A stretch of DNA of 64,000 bases, taken from Fagopyrum homotropicum. Its lineage: Eukaryota; Streptophyta; Magnoliopsida; Caryophyllales; Polygonaceae. The stretch lies in NCBI GenBank assembly GCA_033239125.1, contig BSWB01000005.1:117118494-117182493 (forward strand), written 5' to 3'. Below the pieces are notes generated by a model. The model was not told where the DNA came from and did no database searches. It worked only from the letters and a program-made list of their open reading frames with translations. The position numbers and the translations under genes are program-made. This document shows, piece by piece, positions 53,436-64,000 of this stretch. The first letter of the stretch is position 1, and every line of letters begins with the position of its first letter.

Positions 53436-56400
53436 CATTTATAAGCCCCAAGGAGAATGTTAGTGCCCTAACATTAAGGAGTGGGAAGCAAATCCAACAA
53501 AAACCAGCAAAAGAATCACAAAGCAAACCCTCTGTCGAGTTTACCGCACCCACAGCCGCCCCGCGGCTGCAACTGCGCCCAGCACCAAGCAGACGCCGCC
53601 CCTGCGGCTGGATGTCCCCGCCCTTGCGGTGACAACCCCTGAGCTGCCCCTGCGCATACAAGCTGACGCCCCTGCGGAAAACACGACAGAAGGTTCTGCT
53701 GAGAAGGATTCTTACATCCGGCCTAACTTTCCGCCACTGTACTCTGAGAAACCACCAGCTCCGTTTCTTGAGGATCTGAAGGAGAGAAGAATCATTGAGG
53801 ACAAAGACCTCTTTGAGACTTTCTCCAAATACGAGGTAAACATTCTCCTCCTTAAGTTAGTGAAGAGTATTCCTAAATATGCTCGTTTCTTGAAGGAACT
53901 TTGCACTATCAAGAGGAATCATAAGCTGAAGGGGAAACAAAAAGTGCAAGTAAGTGAGCATGTGTCGGCTGTTTTCCAACGGAGAATACCCAAGAAGTGC
54001 AGCGATCCGGGCATGGTAAGCATTCCTTGCGTTATAGGGGAAACCCGTTTTGACAAGGCCATGCTTGATCTTGGTGCTTCTATAAATGTTTTACCATATT
54101 CTATTTACAAATCACTTGGCCTTGGGCCATTAATGGAAACTAGGATTGTAGTACAACTTGTTAATAGATCTAATGTGTACCCGAAAGGGATAATTAAAGA
54201 TGTATTAGTAATGGTAGACAACCTAATATTTCCTGCAGACTTCTTTGTAATGGAAATGGAAAATGATTCGCATGCTGCACCCATATTGTTAGGTAGAACA
54301 TTTTTAAAAACTGCCAAGACTAAAATCGATTATGTTAGTGGCAAATTGACCATGGAGTTTGATGGTGAAGTAGTGAAATTTGACATCTATGATGCAATGA
54401 GATTTACTAGTGATGATCATTCTTTATGTGCTATTGACATTGTTGAACCTTTTGTGCAAGATGTATTTGATAATTCTGATGTTGATGAATTGAAAAATGT
54501 AATTGAGCATGACATTGATGGTTTCAAATTAGATTATGTATTAACATCCAGCATGAAAGAGGTCCTAGCCCAATTAGATGGGCACAAAAGGCTACCTATC
54601 TCCAATTTGGCCATTGGGCCCACTTTACTAACCCCAAGCGAGAAGCTTGTTCCATCTATAGTGCAGGCACCAGAAATAGAATTGAAGGACCTTCCGTCAC
54701 ACCTCAAGTACGTTTTCCTTGAAGAACACAATACCTTGCCGGTGATCATCTCCAACAAGTTGACTACCGGTCAAGAAGACAAGTTGGTGAGAGTGCTAAA
54801 AGAGCACAAGACGGAAGTGTTGAAGCTCCTTCAAGCGGATATGATCTTCCCTATTTCGGATAGCACTTGGGTTAGTCCAACCCAAGTGGTTCCAAAGAAA
54901 GGAGGCATCACCATGGTGGAAAATCAACATGGAGAGATGGTCCGAGCAAAACACAAACCGGATGGAGAGTTTGCATTGACTACCGCAAGCTCAACAAGGT
55001 AACACGTAAAGACCATTTCCCATTACCTTTTATTGACCAAATGTTGGAACGTCTTGCAGGTCATCAGTACTACTGTTTCCTTGATGGATGTTCGGGCTAT
55101 TTTCAAATAGCCATCGCACCAGAAGATCAAGAAAAGACGACGTTCACTTGCCCATTTGGCACTTTTGCGTACCGCAGAATGCCATTTGGACTTTGCAACG
55201 CACCCGACACCTTCCAACGGTGCATGTAAGTATTTTTTCCGAATACATAGAAAATTTCATTGAAGTCTTCATGGACGATTTTACCGTCCATGAAGATAGT
55301 TTTGATGCATGTTTAGGACATTGAAAACTTGTTCTTGAAAAATGTGTTGAAACCAATTTAGTTTTTAATTCGGAAAAATGTCATTTCATGGTCGAACAAG
55401 GAATTGTGCTAGGACATGTAATATCCTTAAAAGGGATAGAGGTAGATAGGGCAAAGGTTGATGTAATTCAAAATTTACCTTATCATACTAATGTTTGGGA
55501 AATTCGATCTTTTCTTGGTCATGCAGGTTTCTACCGACATTTCATCAAAGACTTTTCAAAGATCTCAGCATCCCTATGCAAATTGCTCAAGAAAGACGTC
55601 CCATTCATAGTGGATGAGGGTTCGACACTTTAAAGGCATGTCTCACTAGCGCACCGATCATCCGTTCTCCGGATTGGGAGAAACCTTTCGAAATCATGTG
55701 TGACGCCAGTGATTACGCCGTTGGAGCAGTCTTAGGACAAAAAGACGGACGGGCTTCACATGTGATCCATTATGCGTCTATGACACTCAATGGAGCGCAA
55801 AGGAATTACTATACCACCGAGAAGGAAATGTTAGCGGTGGTTTTTACCCTTGAGAAATTCAGGCAGTACCTACTTGCGGTAAAGGTAACTATCTTCACTG
55901 ACCATGTAGCTCTTAGGTACCTCATGGCGAAGAAGGAAGCAAAGCCACGGTTGATTCGATGGGTGATCCTTCTAAGTGAGTTTAACCTAGAGATACAGGA
56001 CAAGAAGGGGGCTGAGAACCTAGTGGCCGATCATTTGAGCAGGCTAGTGAAAGAAGAGGAGGATCCAGGAAAAGGAAGAGAGATAGCTGGAAGCTTTCTA
56101 GATGATACATTTTACACAACTCTCTATTGTGTAACCGTCCCCGTGCCTCACACCAGCCGCCTCTGCGGCCAGCCGCCCCTACGGCTCAGTCTAGACGCCC
56201 TCACGGAATTGTCGACAGAGGTTTGTCTTAAGCTCCAGTCTTTTAAGCATTGGTTTGCTGACATCGTGAACTTCATTGTCAGGAAGGAGTACCCTCCGAT
56301 TTTCACTAAGGCACAACGAGAGAAGGTAAAAGCCGAAGCTCGGCACTATGTTTGGGACAATCCCTACCTTTGGAAGCATTGTAGTGACCAAGTGATCCGG

Positions 56401-59383
56401 CGTTGCATTCCGGATAATGAGGTACAATCCGTCCTAACTTTCTGTCATTCTGAAGCATGTGGGGGAGGGGGGGGGGGGGGGCACTTTAGGGCAAACAAAA
56501 CTGCAAGAAAAGTTTTGGATACCGGTTTCTTTTGGCCACACATTTTTCGAGACGCTTTTGCATTTTGCAAAGTGTGTGATAGATGCCAAAGGGTAGGAAA
56601 CCTTTCAAGGAGATATGAAATGCCCCAATCCTCTCTTATATTTTGCGAAATATTTGACGTTTGGGGGATTGATCATGGGGCCATTTCCTACTTCATTCGG
56701 GCACACATATATTTTGCTTGCGGTGGACTATGTTTTCAAGTGGGTGAAGCAAAGGCCACCAAAACTAATGATTCAAAAGTGGTTGCAACTTTTCTTAAGG
56801 AAAACATTTTCGCACGATTAGGAATTCTGAAAGCCTTAATCAGCGATAGGGGTACCCATTTCTACAATAAAACGATCACAACTCTCCTTAAGAAGAATCA
56901 CGTCCACCAACGGGTATCAACAGCTTATCATCCACAAACAAATGGCCAAGCTGAGGTATCTAACCGGGAAATAAAGACCATCCTTGAAAAGACGGTCTCT
57001 CCCGGACGGAAGGATTGAAGTGCAAGGCTAAATGACGCCCTATGGGCATATCGGACAGCCTACAAAACTCCTATCGGGATGTCTCCGTTCAGGCTCGTGT
57101 TTGGGAAAGCTTGCCACCTACCGGTGGAGCTAGAGCACAAAGCTTGGTGGGCGCAAGTGCAAAATGAACATAGAGGAAGTGGGAGAATTCCGGAAGCTCC
57201 AATTGCAAGAGTTGGAGGAATTGAGGTTAGATGCATACGACCATGCCACCGCATACAAAGAAAAGACTAAAGCATGGCATGACCGAAACATTCTCTGGAA
57301 AAACTTCAAGGTAGGTAATAAGGTACTTCTCTTTCAATCATGTTTGAAACTCTTCGCAGGTAAGTTGTGTTCAAGATGGACGTGGCCGTTCGTGGTAGCC
57401 AAAGTATACCCTCACGGAGCTATGGATCTTTATGATTATTACGCTAAGATTGTGACACACAAAAAACTTTACATTTATAAACTCGATCTAATCTCATAAA
57501 ATACCTAGCGAAACCCGCAGTGTACGGATCGTTATGTAGGAAGGAAAGTATTCCGAGGTCGAACACAAGGACTGAGGTAAAATGAAGTCATTCAATGATC
57601 AAAGATAGTGCAAATCTAAACTAAGATGAGATGAGGAATAAAGAAGGTGCAAAACACAATATTTTTGGTTAGGTTTTTGTGGTGATCAAGCAAAGATCAC
57701 AAATCAAGCAAGATAATGAATCAAACTAACAACTCAAGCTAGCAAAACAAACAAGCAACACGAACACAAGATATGTGATCAAAGAGAGAAAAAATGGATT
57801 CTAGAGGTCAAGATTTCTGGTTATGGCATTGGACTCAAGCTTCTAAAGATTCTAAGGACAAAGCTGCCATGTTGGGAAAGGGTGTTTCTCTAATGGAAGT
57901 AATTACCGGGTAAGTCTCATACTTCACTAATCCCGCACCAAACTCCTATTACCGGGTAAGTCTCAAGGAGGTAAAGTTGGAAATTCTACACAAACCGGAC
58001 ACTACTTAAGGGGCAAACCTCTCCTTACCGGGTAAGTCTCGGAAAAGGTAAGTCTCAAGCAATAATCCTAGCACACTCAATCCAATAGCGGCTTATGAGA
58101 CTCACTACTACCTAGAGTTCATCATCTTAGGTATCTAAGATCGGAAATCACCGGGTAGGTCTCTTCCCTCACTTAGTTTGCTAGCATTAGGTCACCCTAA
58201 GCTATATTATGCTTAACAAACACTAGGATTTCAACAACCTAACATCCTGGTATACAGATTCATCAATTAAAGAGCAACAAAAGGAAAAGCGGGTGGATCA
58301 TAGCAAAAATCGGCCGATTTACTCTAAAGAACAGGTCGATTTTTCTCCTCTGGTTTAGGTTTCGGGCACAAAAATCATCCTAAACTAACATGTAAGTCCA
58401 TTCTATCATCACCCAAGCCATAACCATTAATCCATCACCATAGAATCACAATAACTTAGCCAACAACATGTATTTCAAGATCTAAAATCATCATACAAGC
58501 ATACATGGAATCCATAGCAAGAAGATGAAGTAAGGAAATGAAAGCAATGATACTTAGTTGGATTTGAGTTCAAAAAAAGGGTCTTTCAACACACCAAATG
58601 TAGCTCCAAGTCAGATCTTACAACCTTCAACAAGTTTCATCATAAAAATCACTCAAATCTCACTACAAAACTAAAATTAACACTAATCTCTCTCAAGAAC
58701 ACCCACAAGGGTGCCTTGAAGAGAGGCTACAATCCAAGAGTGTTTTAGGAAAATGCTAGAGGAGAAGGGTCCAAAAGGAAGGAGAAGGATCCTCAAATCA
58801 GCCTGCAGGACCACTTAAATACTCCACCAAGAAGCAAGGGCCGGACAAAGAGATCGTGGGACATGTGGCACAAGCTGTCAAAAGCCAGAAAATCGACCTA
58901 GGCGCCGATTTTCCTGAGTGTTAGGTCGATTTTCTTCAACAGAAACTTATTATGATCATCTAGCCATGAGTTGCTCCATTGCTTGCACCAACAAGGGTCC
59001 TTGTGTCCTTCATTGCTCCAATTATGTTCCTTCAAGGCCTTGGATATGTACCACCATGAGGCTTGATCCTCGAATGTATCGATTAATGTCCAAAAGATCC
59101 CCGAAATACCTACAAAACTGACAAAAGCTCGTGTAGACATCTTTTCTAGAAATATGCATGAATTAAGCGTAAACGTCATGAACTAATGCCAAACCGTGCA
59201 TGAATAACGGGAAAAACTATCTAAATAAATGCCTAAACTAACGTTATAAATCACGTTATCAATGATCCCCAAACGCACAAGGTGTTCAAGGTAAACGAAC
59301 AAAGGCTAAAGCCTTACCTTGAAGGAGTCAAGAACGATCCGATTGATGAGATGGTGCTCGAGGAGGCACAGTCAAAGAAGTAA
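53436..59383 (+). pseudogene. pol: Athila pol of element E: protease, RT, RNase H, integrase, disrupted
   Basis: Open blocks in order: protease (53629-55002, DLGAS at 54067); RT start WVSPTQVVPKKGG, with about 50 residues before it missing compared with relatives; then, after a frameshift near 54955, VCIDYRKLN, DHFPLPFIDQML and TFTCPFGTFAYRRMPFG; the FMDD active site near 55268; stop near 55323; frameshift near 55620. RNase H at 55696-56040 (MCDASDYAVGAVLGQ, TDHVALRYL, ADHLSRL) is intact. In the integrase, a G run at 56461-56481 distorts the zinc region, a frameshift lies near 56680, and the D,E core SDRGTHF...GQAEVSNREIK is followed by a stop near 57016. The last residues (FKVNEQRLKPYLEGVKND) lie after the solo LTR and end at TAA 59381. 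Confidence 0.9.
57451..59261 (-). mobile_element. Solo Athila LTR inside pol of element E
   Basis: On the minus strand it starts TGATAACGTGATTTATAACG and ends ...GTGTGTCACA, 1811 bp. Pol coding sequence lies on both sides (GAMDLYD before, VFKVNEQRLKPYL after). The 5-bp flanks are AAGAT and ATGAT, one mismatch. AAAATCGGCCGATTT-type motifs lie at 58888-58935 and 58305-58346. Four to five inverted GAGACTTACCCGGTAA copies lie between 57900 and 58170. Confidence 0.85.
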
Positions 59384-59669
59384 AGACCTTACGTCGAGCC
59401 AACGATGTAAAACAAAGGCGCTGCTCGGGAGGCAACCCGAAGGAATAAGAAGAGAAGCCTCTGTCAAGAAACCGCCCCTGCGGCTTAGTGTCACCGCCCC
59501 GCTGCGACACCCATGCCCAGCACCGCCCCCCGCGGTGGGACAGCGTCTGCAATATGTTGGTCACCGCCCCCGCGGTGACTCCCCTACGCCCCTGCGGCGG
59601 CCATCCTTGACGCACATCCTCAACGCCGCCCCCGGCGCTGAGCCTGCGTGACTCCTCTCCCTTGTCACC
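59384..59669 (+). other. 3' spacer of element E (start), CCGCCCCTGCGG-rich
   Basis: After the pol stop comes the hairpin TCGGG-AGGCAA-CCCGA (stem within 59425-59440), matching the hairpin after B pol. Then at least eight ACCGCCCCTGCGG-like units follow at 59467-59645, giving a local GC peak. The spacer is cut at 59670 by element D. Confidence 0.75.
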
Positions 59670-61438
59670 TGTTCGCTCCAAACGGTGTGTGCAAGCTTTA
59701 AATTTATAACCCTAGATGTAAGCTTAAAACAAGGAAGCGAACCCGCAGTGTACGGGTCAATCGTAGTAAAAAGTAAGGAATTCCAGGGGTCGATCACAGG
59801 GACTTAGTGAAACAAAGTCCAATTATGGTAAGCTTTAGCAATCACTAACCACAAAGAAATTAAAACAATCAAAGATGATAAAAGTCAATAAAGAAAATAT
59901 GCAATTCTAGGGATTAAAGCATCTAGTTGTGGTTCCAACTCAAGATCTAAAGATAAGCGGACAAAGCTGAGATTTTGCAAAGGGAAGGTGTTTCTAAAGT
60001 GGAATAGATCACCGGGTAAGTCTCACTACTCATAATCCCAAGCCAAAGAACCTATCACCGGGTAAGTCTCAAGGTACTAAGAAAAGGAACTATAATCTCA
60101 AACTAACAATCCAACTAAGGGTATAGAATCAACCTTTACCGGGTAAGTCTCAAGCTAACTCACAAAGATGGGATGAAAGCACACTCAAACCCTAATAAAG
60201 GATAAACCTTTATTACCTACACTTATGATCTTAGGTAAACAAACTAAGGAATTACCGGGTAAGTCTCATCCTAAGCTTGCATTGAACCAGGAAAGGTGTA
60301 AAAAGAATAGGATTTGGCAAACTCTAACACTTAACTCTCAGTTTCGGATCAGATAAGCCACCTCGGTCAGACGAATTCCACCCCGGCCGAGATGTTCATC
60401 GACTGAGCGAGATGCTTAGGGTTAAGGTAAAGACTCGAACTTTCAGGGTCCTACTGTGATTAAGATCATTCTATCATTGTTTTTCCTACAACTTTCAGCC
60501 AATCACCCTAGAATCACACAAAGAGATTAGCCACTCATCATCATGAAAGTATTAATCAAATATATGGGAAGAAAGAGAATAATTGAACAAGAAAACCTTA
60601 AGAGAAAGGCTTCTATAACTGAATCAATTATCAAACACAAGCGTTCCTTGGATAGAAATCCAACAAGACAAACAACAAGGAAGGGAATCTAAGATAATCT
60701 TACAAAAACCCTTCAAAAGCTATAAAAGCTATAGATTTTCTTCCTTCAACCTTCAAAAAGGTTCTTCAAATCTCCCAACTGGAGTATGGCTGCTACGGTG
60801 TAGTAGGTGTAAGCGAGGTGATAGCGGATGTATGCTGCGTGCTATGCAGGATGTCGGATTTGTGGGAAATCCGACCCTTTTTATAGGAAAATCACTCTCC
60901 AAAGATAAGATATCTTAGAAAGATCTCTTCCCATAAAAATAGGTAAAATATATGATTTAGCATATCTTCTTCCTTCTAGGAGTCAAGCCCAAAAATATAA
61001 GATCTCTTTCCAAAGATAAAAGATCTCAGCCAAGAATAAAATATTCTCACCGCGTCCCAGGTGTTCGCCTCGGTCGAGTCGACTTCTCTGGATCACCTCG
61101 GTCGAGGTGACTCTGTAGTCAACCGAAGTGAGTCACAACTGAATGTGAAATCTCTCAAATCTGGTCCAAAGTAAATCTCTAATCCATGGCTATGCTTCCT
61201 GGATGTTTCCTTATGTTCCTGAATGTAGCTCCAATGACTCCATAGCTCCTTTTGCTCATTTTTGATGCAAAACGTGCCATTTTACCTACGATTACAACAA
61301 AACTAGGTGTAGACCTCGATTCCCGCAAAGGTAGATGAAATGGTAATATAATCACATATTATACATACAAACATGCAGATTATTGAAGATAAAACGTCTA
61401 AACAAACCCCAAAATATAGACTATAATTCATGCTATCA
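59670..61438 (-). repeat. 3' LTR of element D
   Basis: 1769 bp, TGATAGCATGAATTATAG...GAGCGAACA on the minus strand, close to the B LTRs throughout. CCTCGGTCGAGG motifs lie at 61068-61109 and variants at 60361-60412. Minus-strand TATAAAAAGG lies near 60880-60890. Four ACCGGGTAAGTCTC copies lie at about 60012, 60057, 60137 and 60254. Confidence 0.9.
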
Positions 61439-62994
61439 AAATACCCCATACTTAGCCCTTGCTTGTCCCCAAGCAAGTTCCGCATATAAAAGGAAAGATA
61501 GAATGGATTATAAGTCAAGAAAAATCAATGAAAAGTTTTTCAAAACATTTTTATGGTGTGCAACAATCATAGATCACTCTAAGAGAATACTTCATGGAAT
61601 TTAAAATCAAAATATGATCAAAACATTTTATAAATATAAGAAAGTTGTTCATCTTTGCATAAAATCATAGAATGCATAATAAGTCATAATTATCGAAATT
61701 AATCATGCATAATCCAGTTTAAACCACTAAGTCAATCAACAAGCTCAAGGTCTCAAGAGCTTCCCAAAAGAAAGGTCAAGAAACGTGTAGGGTAGGGATG
61801 TATGTAAGGTAATGTGGTGCTAGAATCTGGGAAAAGGATATACTTCACTTTCACTTTGACTTGCAACATCTTCTACCAATAAGCTTTGCTTATTTCACAC
61901 TTTTTCTTTTTACTTTACTTTTTGGGATGCATGGACAGAGGTGCACAATAACCGAAGCTTAGGAAATCAGCAATCATCAATTTCTTGAGATGCATCAAAC
62001 CCTTGATGCACATACCATGACCCGTTAGGAATATCGCTCAATCCGACTTTGGCAAGACACAAACACCCGGCTATGTGAATGGTGCCGAGTTACTCATCAT
62101 CATGATTGACTTCCCCAAACCTATTTATTTCTTTCTAACACTTTCACTTCCAGCCAACTTCTCAACTTTAACTTCACTTGCTTTCACCACTTTGCTTGCT
62201 TCCAAATTCCCGGATAGGTAAAGGGACGCAAAAATGTATATGAGGGGCTAAGCATGATTAAGAAGAAGAAGAGAGAAGAATGAATTGCCTTGGTCCTTCC
62301 AGGAAGAAAGTGAGAGAACTCATAATGCGGTGTCAACCTTCAAATTCAACATAATTTGGATAAAAGCAAAGTATTAAACATGCCAAAAATTTCAAACAAA
62401 GCATTTAGCAACTTAAACATATTATAAAACCTTTCAAACACATAAAGATTTCAAAACCAGTCAGTAAGCAAGATCTTCATTGAGATCATATCCAGATAAG
62501 AAGCACAAAAATCGTTTCGAAAACTCTCAGTTAACCCACCTCGGTCGAGGTGTGTTCTTAGGTCAACCGAGGTGAAACACCTCGTTCGGCCAGAACTGCC
62601 CCGGTCGAGGTCAAATTTTTTTACGTTTTCTCAATCAAATAACCTGTATGTATGCATGCAATCTCAGATAAACATATAGAAGCAAAATGAAGCATAAATA
62701 AAACATAAATATCATATAAAGTCGAGTCATACATCCATAAGAGTCAGATAATACATCAATAAACACCCCATACTTGGGACACACTGTCCCTAGTGGGTCA
62801 AAATAAGTCTAAGGAAATAAAATACTCACCGGACATAAAGCTGAGCTGCATAATAAATAAGAAAGAAAATCCTGCAGTTCTCAGTAGTCACGATCCGGTG
62901 GTGGTGGTGGTGGCACATATGGATACTGAGACGGGTCAAACGGGTAGCCCATGATGTGCTCAAACTGAATCTGAGCCATCATATGCTGGTAATG
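61439..62994 (-). other. 3' spacer of element D
   Basis: Non-coding and aligned with 14640-16043 of B. It keeps the polypurine-like border (61439-61452), the GGGACACACTGTCCC hairpin (about 62776-62790) with the adjacent CACCCCATACTT sequence, and CCTCGGTCGAGG motifs near 62542-62610. A (GGTGGT)-like run near 62895-62912 lies just after the ORF. Confidence 0.8.
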
Positions 62995-64000
62995 CTATCG
63001 CTCCTGCATCTCGCGGATATCTAGTGATAAGGCAGCATAAGAATCGATCATCTGATCCGTCAGATCATCGATCCGACGGTGAGCCTCTGGATCTCTGTGT
63101 CGGCGTGCTCTACGCCTAGCAGGTCTCACTGGAGATGTGGCTGGTGCAGGCTCAGTATCATCATCATCAAGATCAATAACCGGCACACTCGTCCCAGCAG
63201 TATCTGTCCCTGTATCCATCGGAACTCCATCATCGCTGTCATCATCAGCATCAACAGTCTCCTCCTCATCCTCCTCATCAGCTGGTGCAGCTGCTGCCTC
63301 TCTCGCATCCTCCATCAGTGGGGCCCAAGCGGTCTGCCAATAATGAGGGTCATAAAACTGTAAACTGGGCTGACCACCTGATCCCCTGAGGTGTAGTCGG
63401 CTCCCATGGCATCGCCACATATGGCGTAGTCAGTCCTCGGGGAACCAGAATCCGCCGGGTAATCATCTCTTACAGCTCTAGCGGCTTGGCAGCCGCCACC
63501 ATAGTGCAAGCACTGAGATCCATATCCTGATAGCTGGCGATGTGGGTCACAAGTCCTCCGCAGCAAATGTCCCCCTTCGCCTTGGCCTTGATCCTGTGCA
63601 AGTCCTCTGCCAGCATCAAGCCAAAGTCGGGGATCCCTCCAATCACCATGCAGTAAAGGCTAAAAAGCTCCCCCTGTCGGACCTTCTGGGGCATCTCAGT
63701 ACGCGCCAGAAGCGTCTCGATGAAAATACGGTGGGCTAACCTAAAAGCTAGGTGAAATATGATGCGCTCCCTGGAGTCTCCAGGGCGCCATCTGTCTGCG
63801 TGCTCAACTACGTGAGCTATCTGACCCCAAAACTCCCTAGCTACAGTCCGGGAAGGGAAGTCAACAGCGGTCGGGGCCGGGAAACCAAAAATGTCTCGCC
63901 AATACTCTAAAGGAACTATGAAGTTCCGGTTCATCAACCGGTACTTCACAGCTCGCTTTGTGGGGAGGTAGGTGAAAGAGCTAACAAACTCTAAGGTGGA
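62995..64000 (-). pseudogene. Athila ORF-1/env-position protein of element D, partial
   Basis: Open from the right edge to 63470 with YRLMNRNFIVPLEYWRDIFG, AREFWGQIAHVVEHADRWRP and LFSLYCMVIGGIPDFGLM. This pattern recalls the plant ATHILA ORF-1 family (from memory), whose role is unknown. A TAA at 63470 follows; downstream residues TRRILVPRGLTTPYVAMPWE continue in the same frame, and a frameshift near 63380 leads to the C-terminus. The tail has a strongly acidic run (DEEDEEETVDADDDSDDG), a Pro/Ala stretch, an Arg cluster (RPARRRARRHRD) and a short helix before the stop at 62995. No membrane segment is visible in this part. One nonsense codon and one frameshift make it a pseudogene here. Confidence 0.72.

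Larger units (their letters stand above)
50637..64000 (+). mobile_element. Athila-group element E, broken by a solo LTR and by element D
   Basis: 5' LTR, tRNA-Asp primer site, gag, pol and part of the 3' spacer are present on the plus strand; the 3' LTR is beyond the right edge. gag and pol contain several stops and frameshifts. The 3' end of pol is split by a solo LTR (57451-59261) and the 3' spacer by element D from 59670. Unlike B it retains recognisable reverse transcriptase and RNase H. E itself sits in the LTR fragment beginning at 48611. Confidence 0.88.
59670..64000 (-). mobile_element. Athila element D (3' portion), same family as element B
   Basis: Minus-strand element with its 3' LTR at 59670-61438, then (upstream in its own orientation) a spacer that aligns with B and an ORF in env position; the rest lies beyond 64000. 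TCACC (59665-59669) is the presumed target site in element E. It shows what B has lost: a 3' ORF of at least 1 kb. Confidence 0.87.

Noticed and set aside
63079..63363. Plus-strand ORFs rich in Ser/Ile opposite the ORF-1 tail
   Set aside because: Antisense reading of the acidic GAY codon run.

Overview
The window is plant nuclear DNA, most likely from a eudicot with a repeat-rich genome. The evidence is Athila-type Ty3/gypsy retrotransposons with tRNA-Asp primer sites, a plant MBD5/6-type methyl-CpG-binding gene with spliceosomal introns, a plant PPR gene and a CACTA transposon. I cannot name the species.

Layout. 1-5.9 kb: an L1 LINE remnant, then two LTR-like fragments in opposite orientation, one holding a solo LTR with a perfect CACGT target duplication. 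5.9-18 kb: an old Athila element (A) whose gag is split by a younger, complete Athila element (B, 8182-17801) with 1758-bp LTRs and a CCAGC duplication. 18-21.2 kb: no gene except a fructokinase exon remnant. 21.2-28.7 kb: a third Athila copy (C) whose LTR holds a 5.4-kb CACTA element. 29-42 kb: the gene island. It has an MBD5/6-like gene (three exons, 205 codons, 8.1-kb first intron carrying a decayed Ty3/gypsy element with a hAT inside it) and an intact intronless E-class PPR gene on the other strand. 43.2-45.7 kb: a Pack-MULE-like element with a 9-bp duplication carrying intron-containing ATG18 exons and a proline-rich ORF. 46-48.6 kb: an antisense decayed Athila gag and a tRNA-derived SINE. 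48.6-64 kb: a deep nest. A gypsy-type LTR holds a solo Athila LTR (GTATG duplication) and Athila element E; E is broken by a further solo LTR and by minus-strand Athila element D, which runs off the window.

Only the MBD and PPR genes look like functional host genes. Element B is the best preserved transposon, but its pol ORF goes straight from protease to integrase with no reverse transcriptase or RNase H, its gag has an asparagine-rich repeat where a zinc knuckle is expected, and it lacks the env-position ORF seen in its relative D. It therefore looks like a non-autonomous derivative with open gag and pol frames.

The most unusual signal is a shared architecture. Each Athila LTR family has its own short, often palindromic motif (CTCGACCGAG, AATCGGCCGATT, CACGGCCGTG and others), clustered at matching LTR positions: about 300-430 bp from the LTR start (upstream of the TATA box where one is visible) and about 850-1095 bp. 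In elements B and E the family motif also appears in the gag/pol linkers and the 3' spacer. The positions are conserved while the sequence changes, which suggests family-specific binding sites for a trans-acting factor. All calls are by eye; no database search was run.
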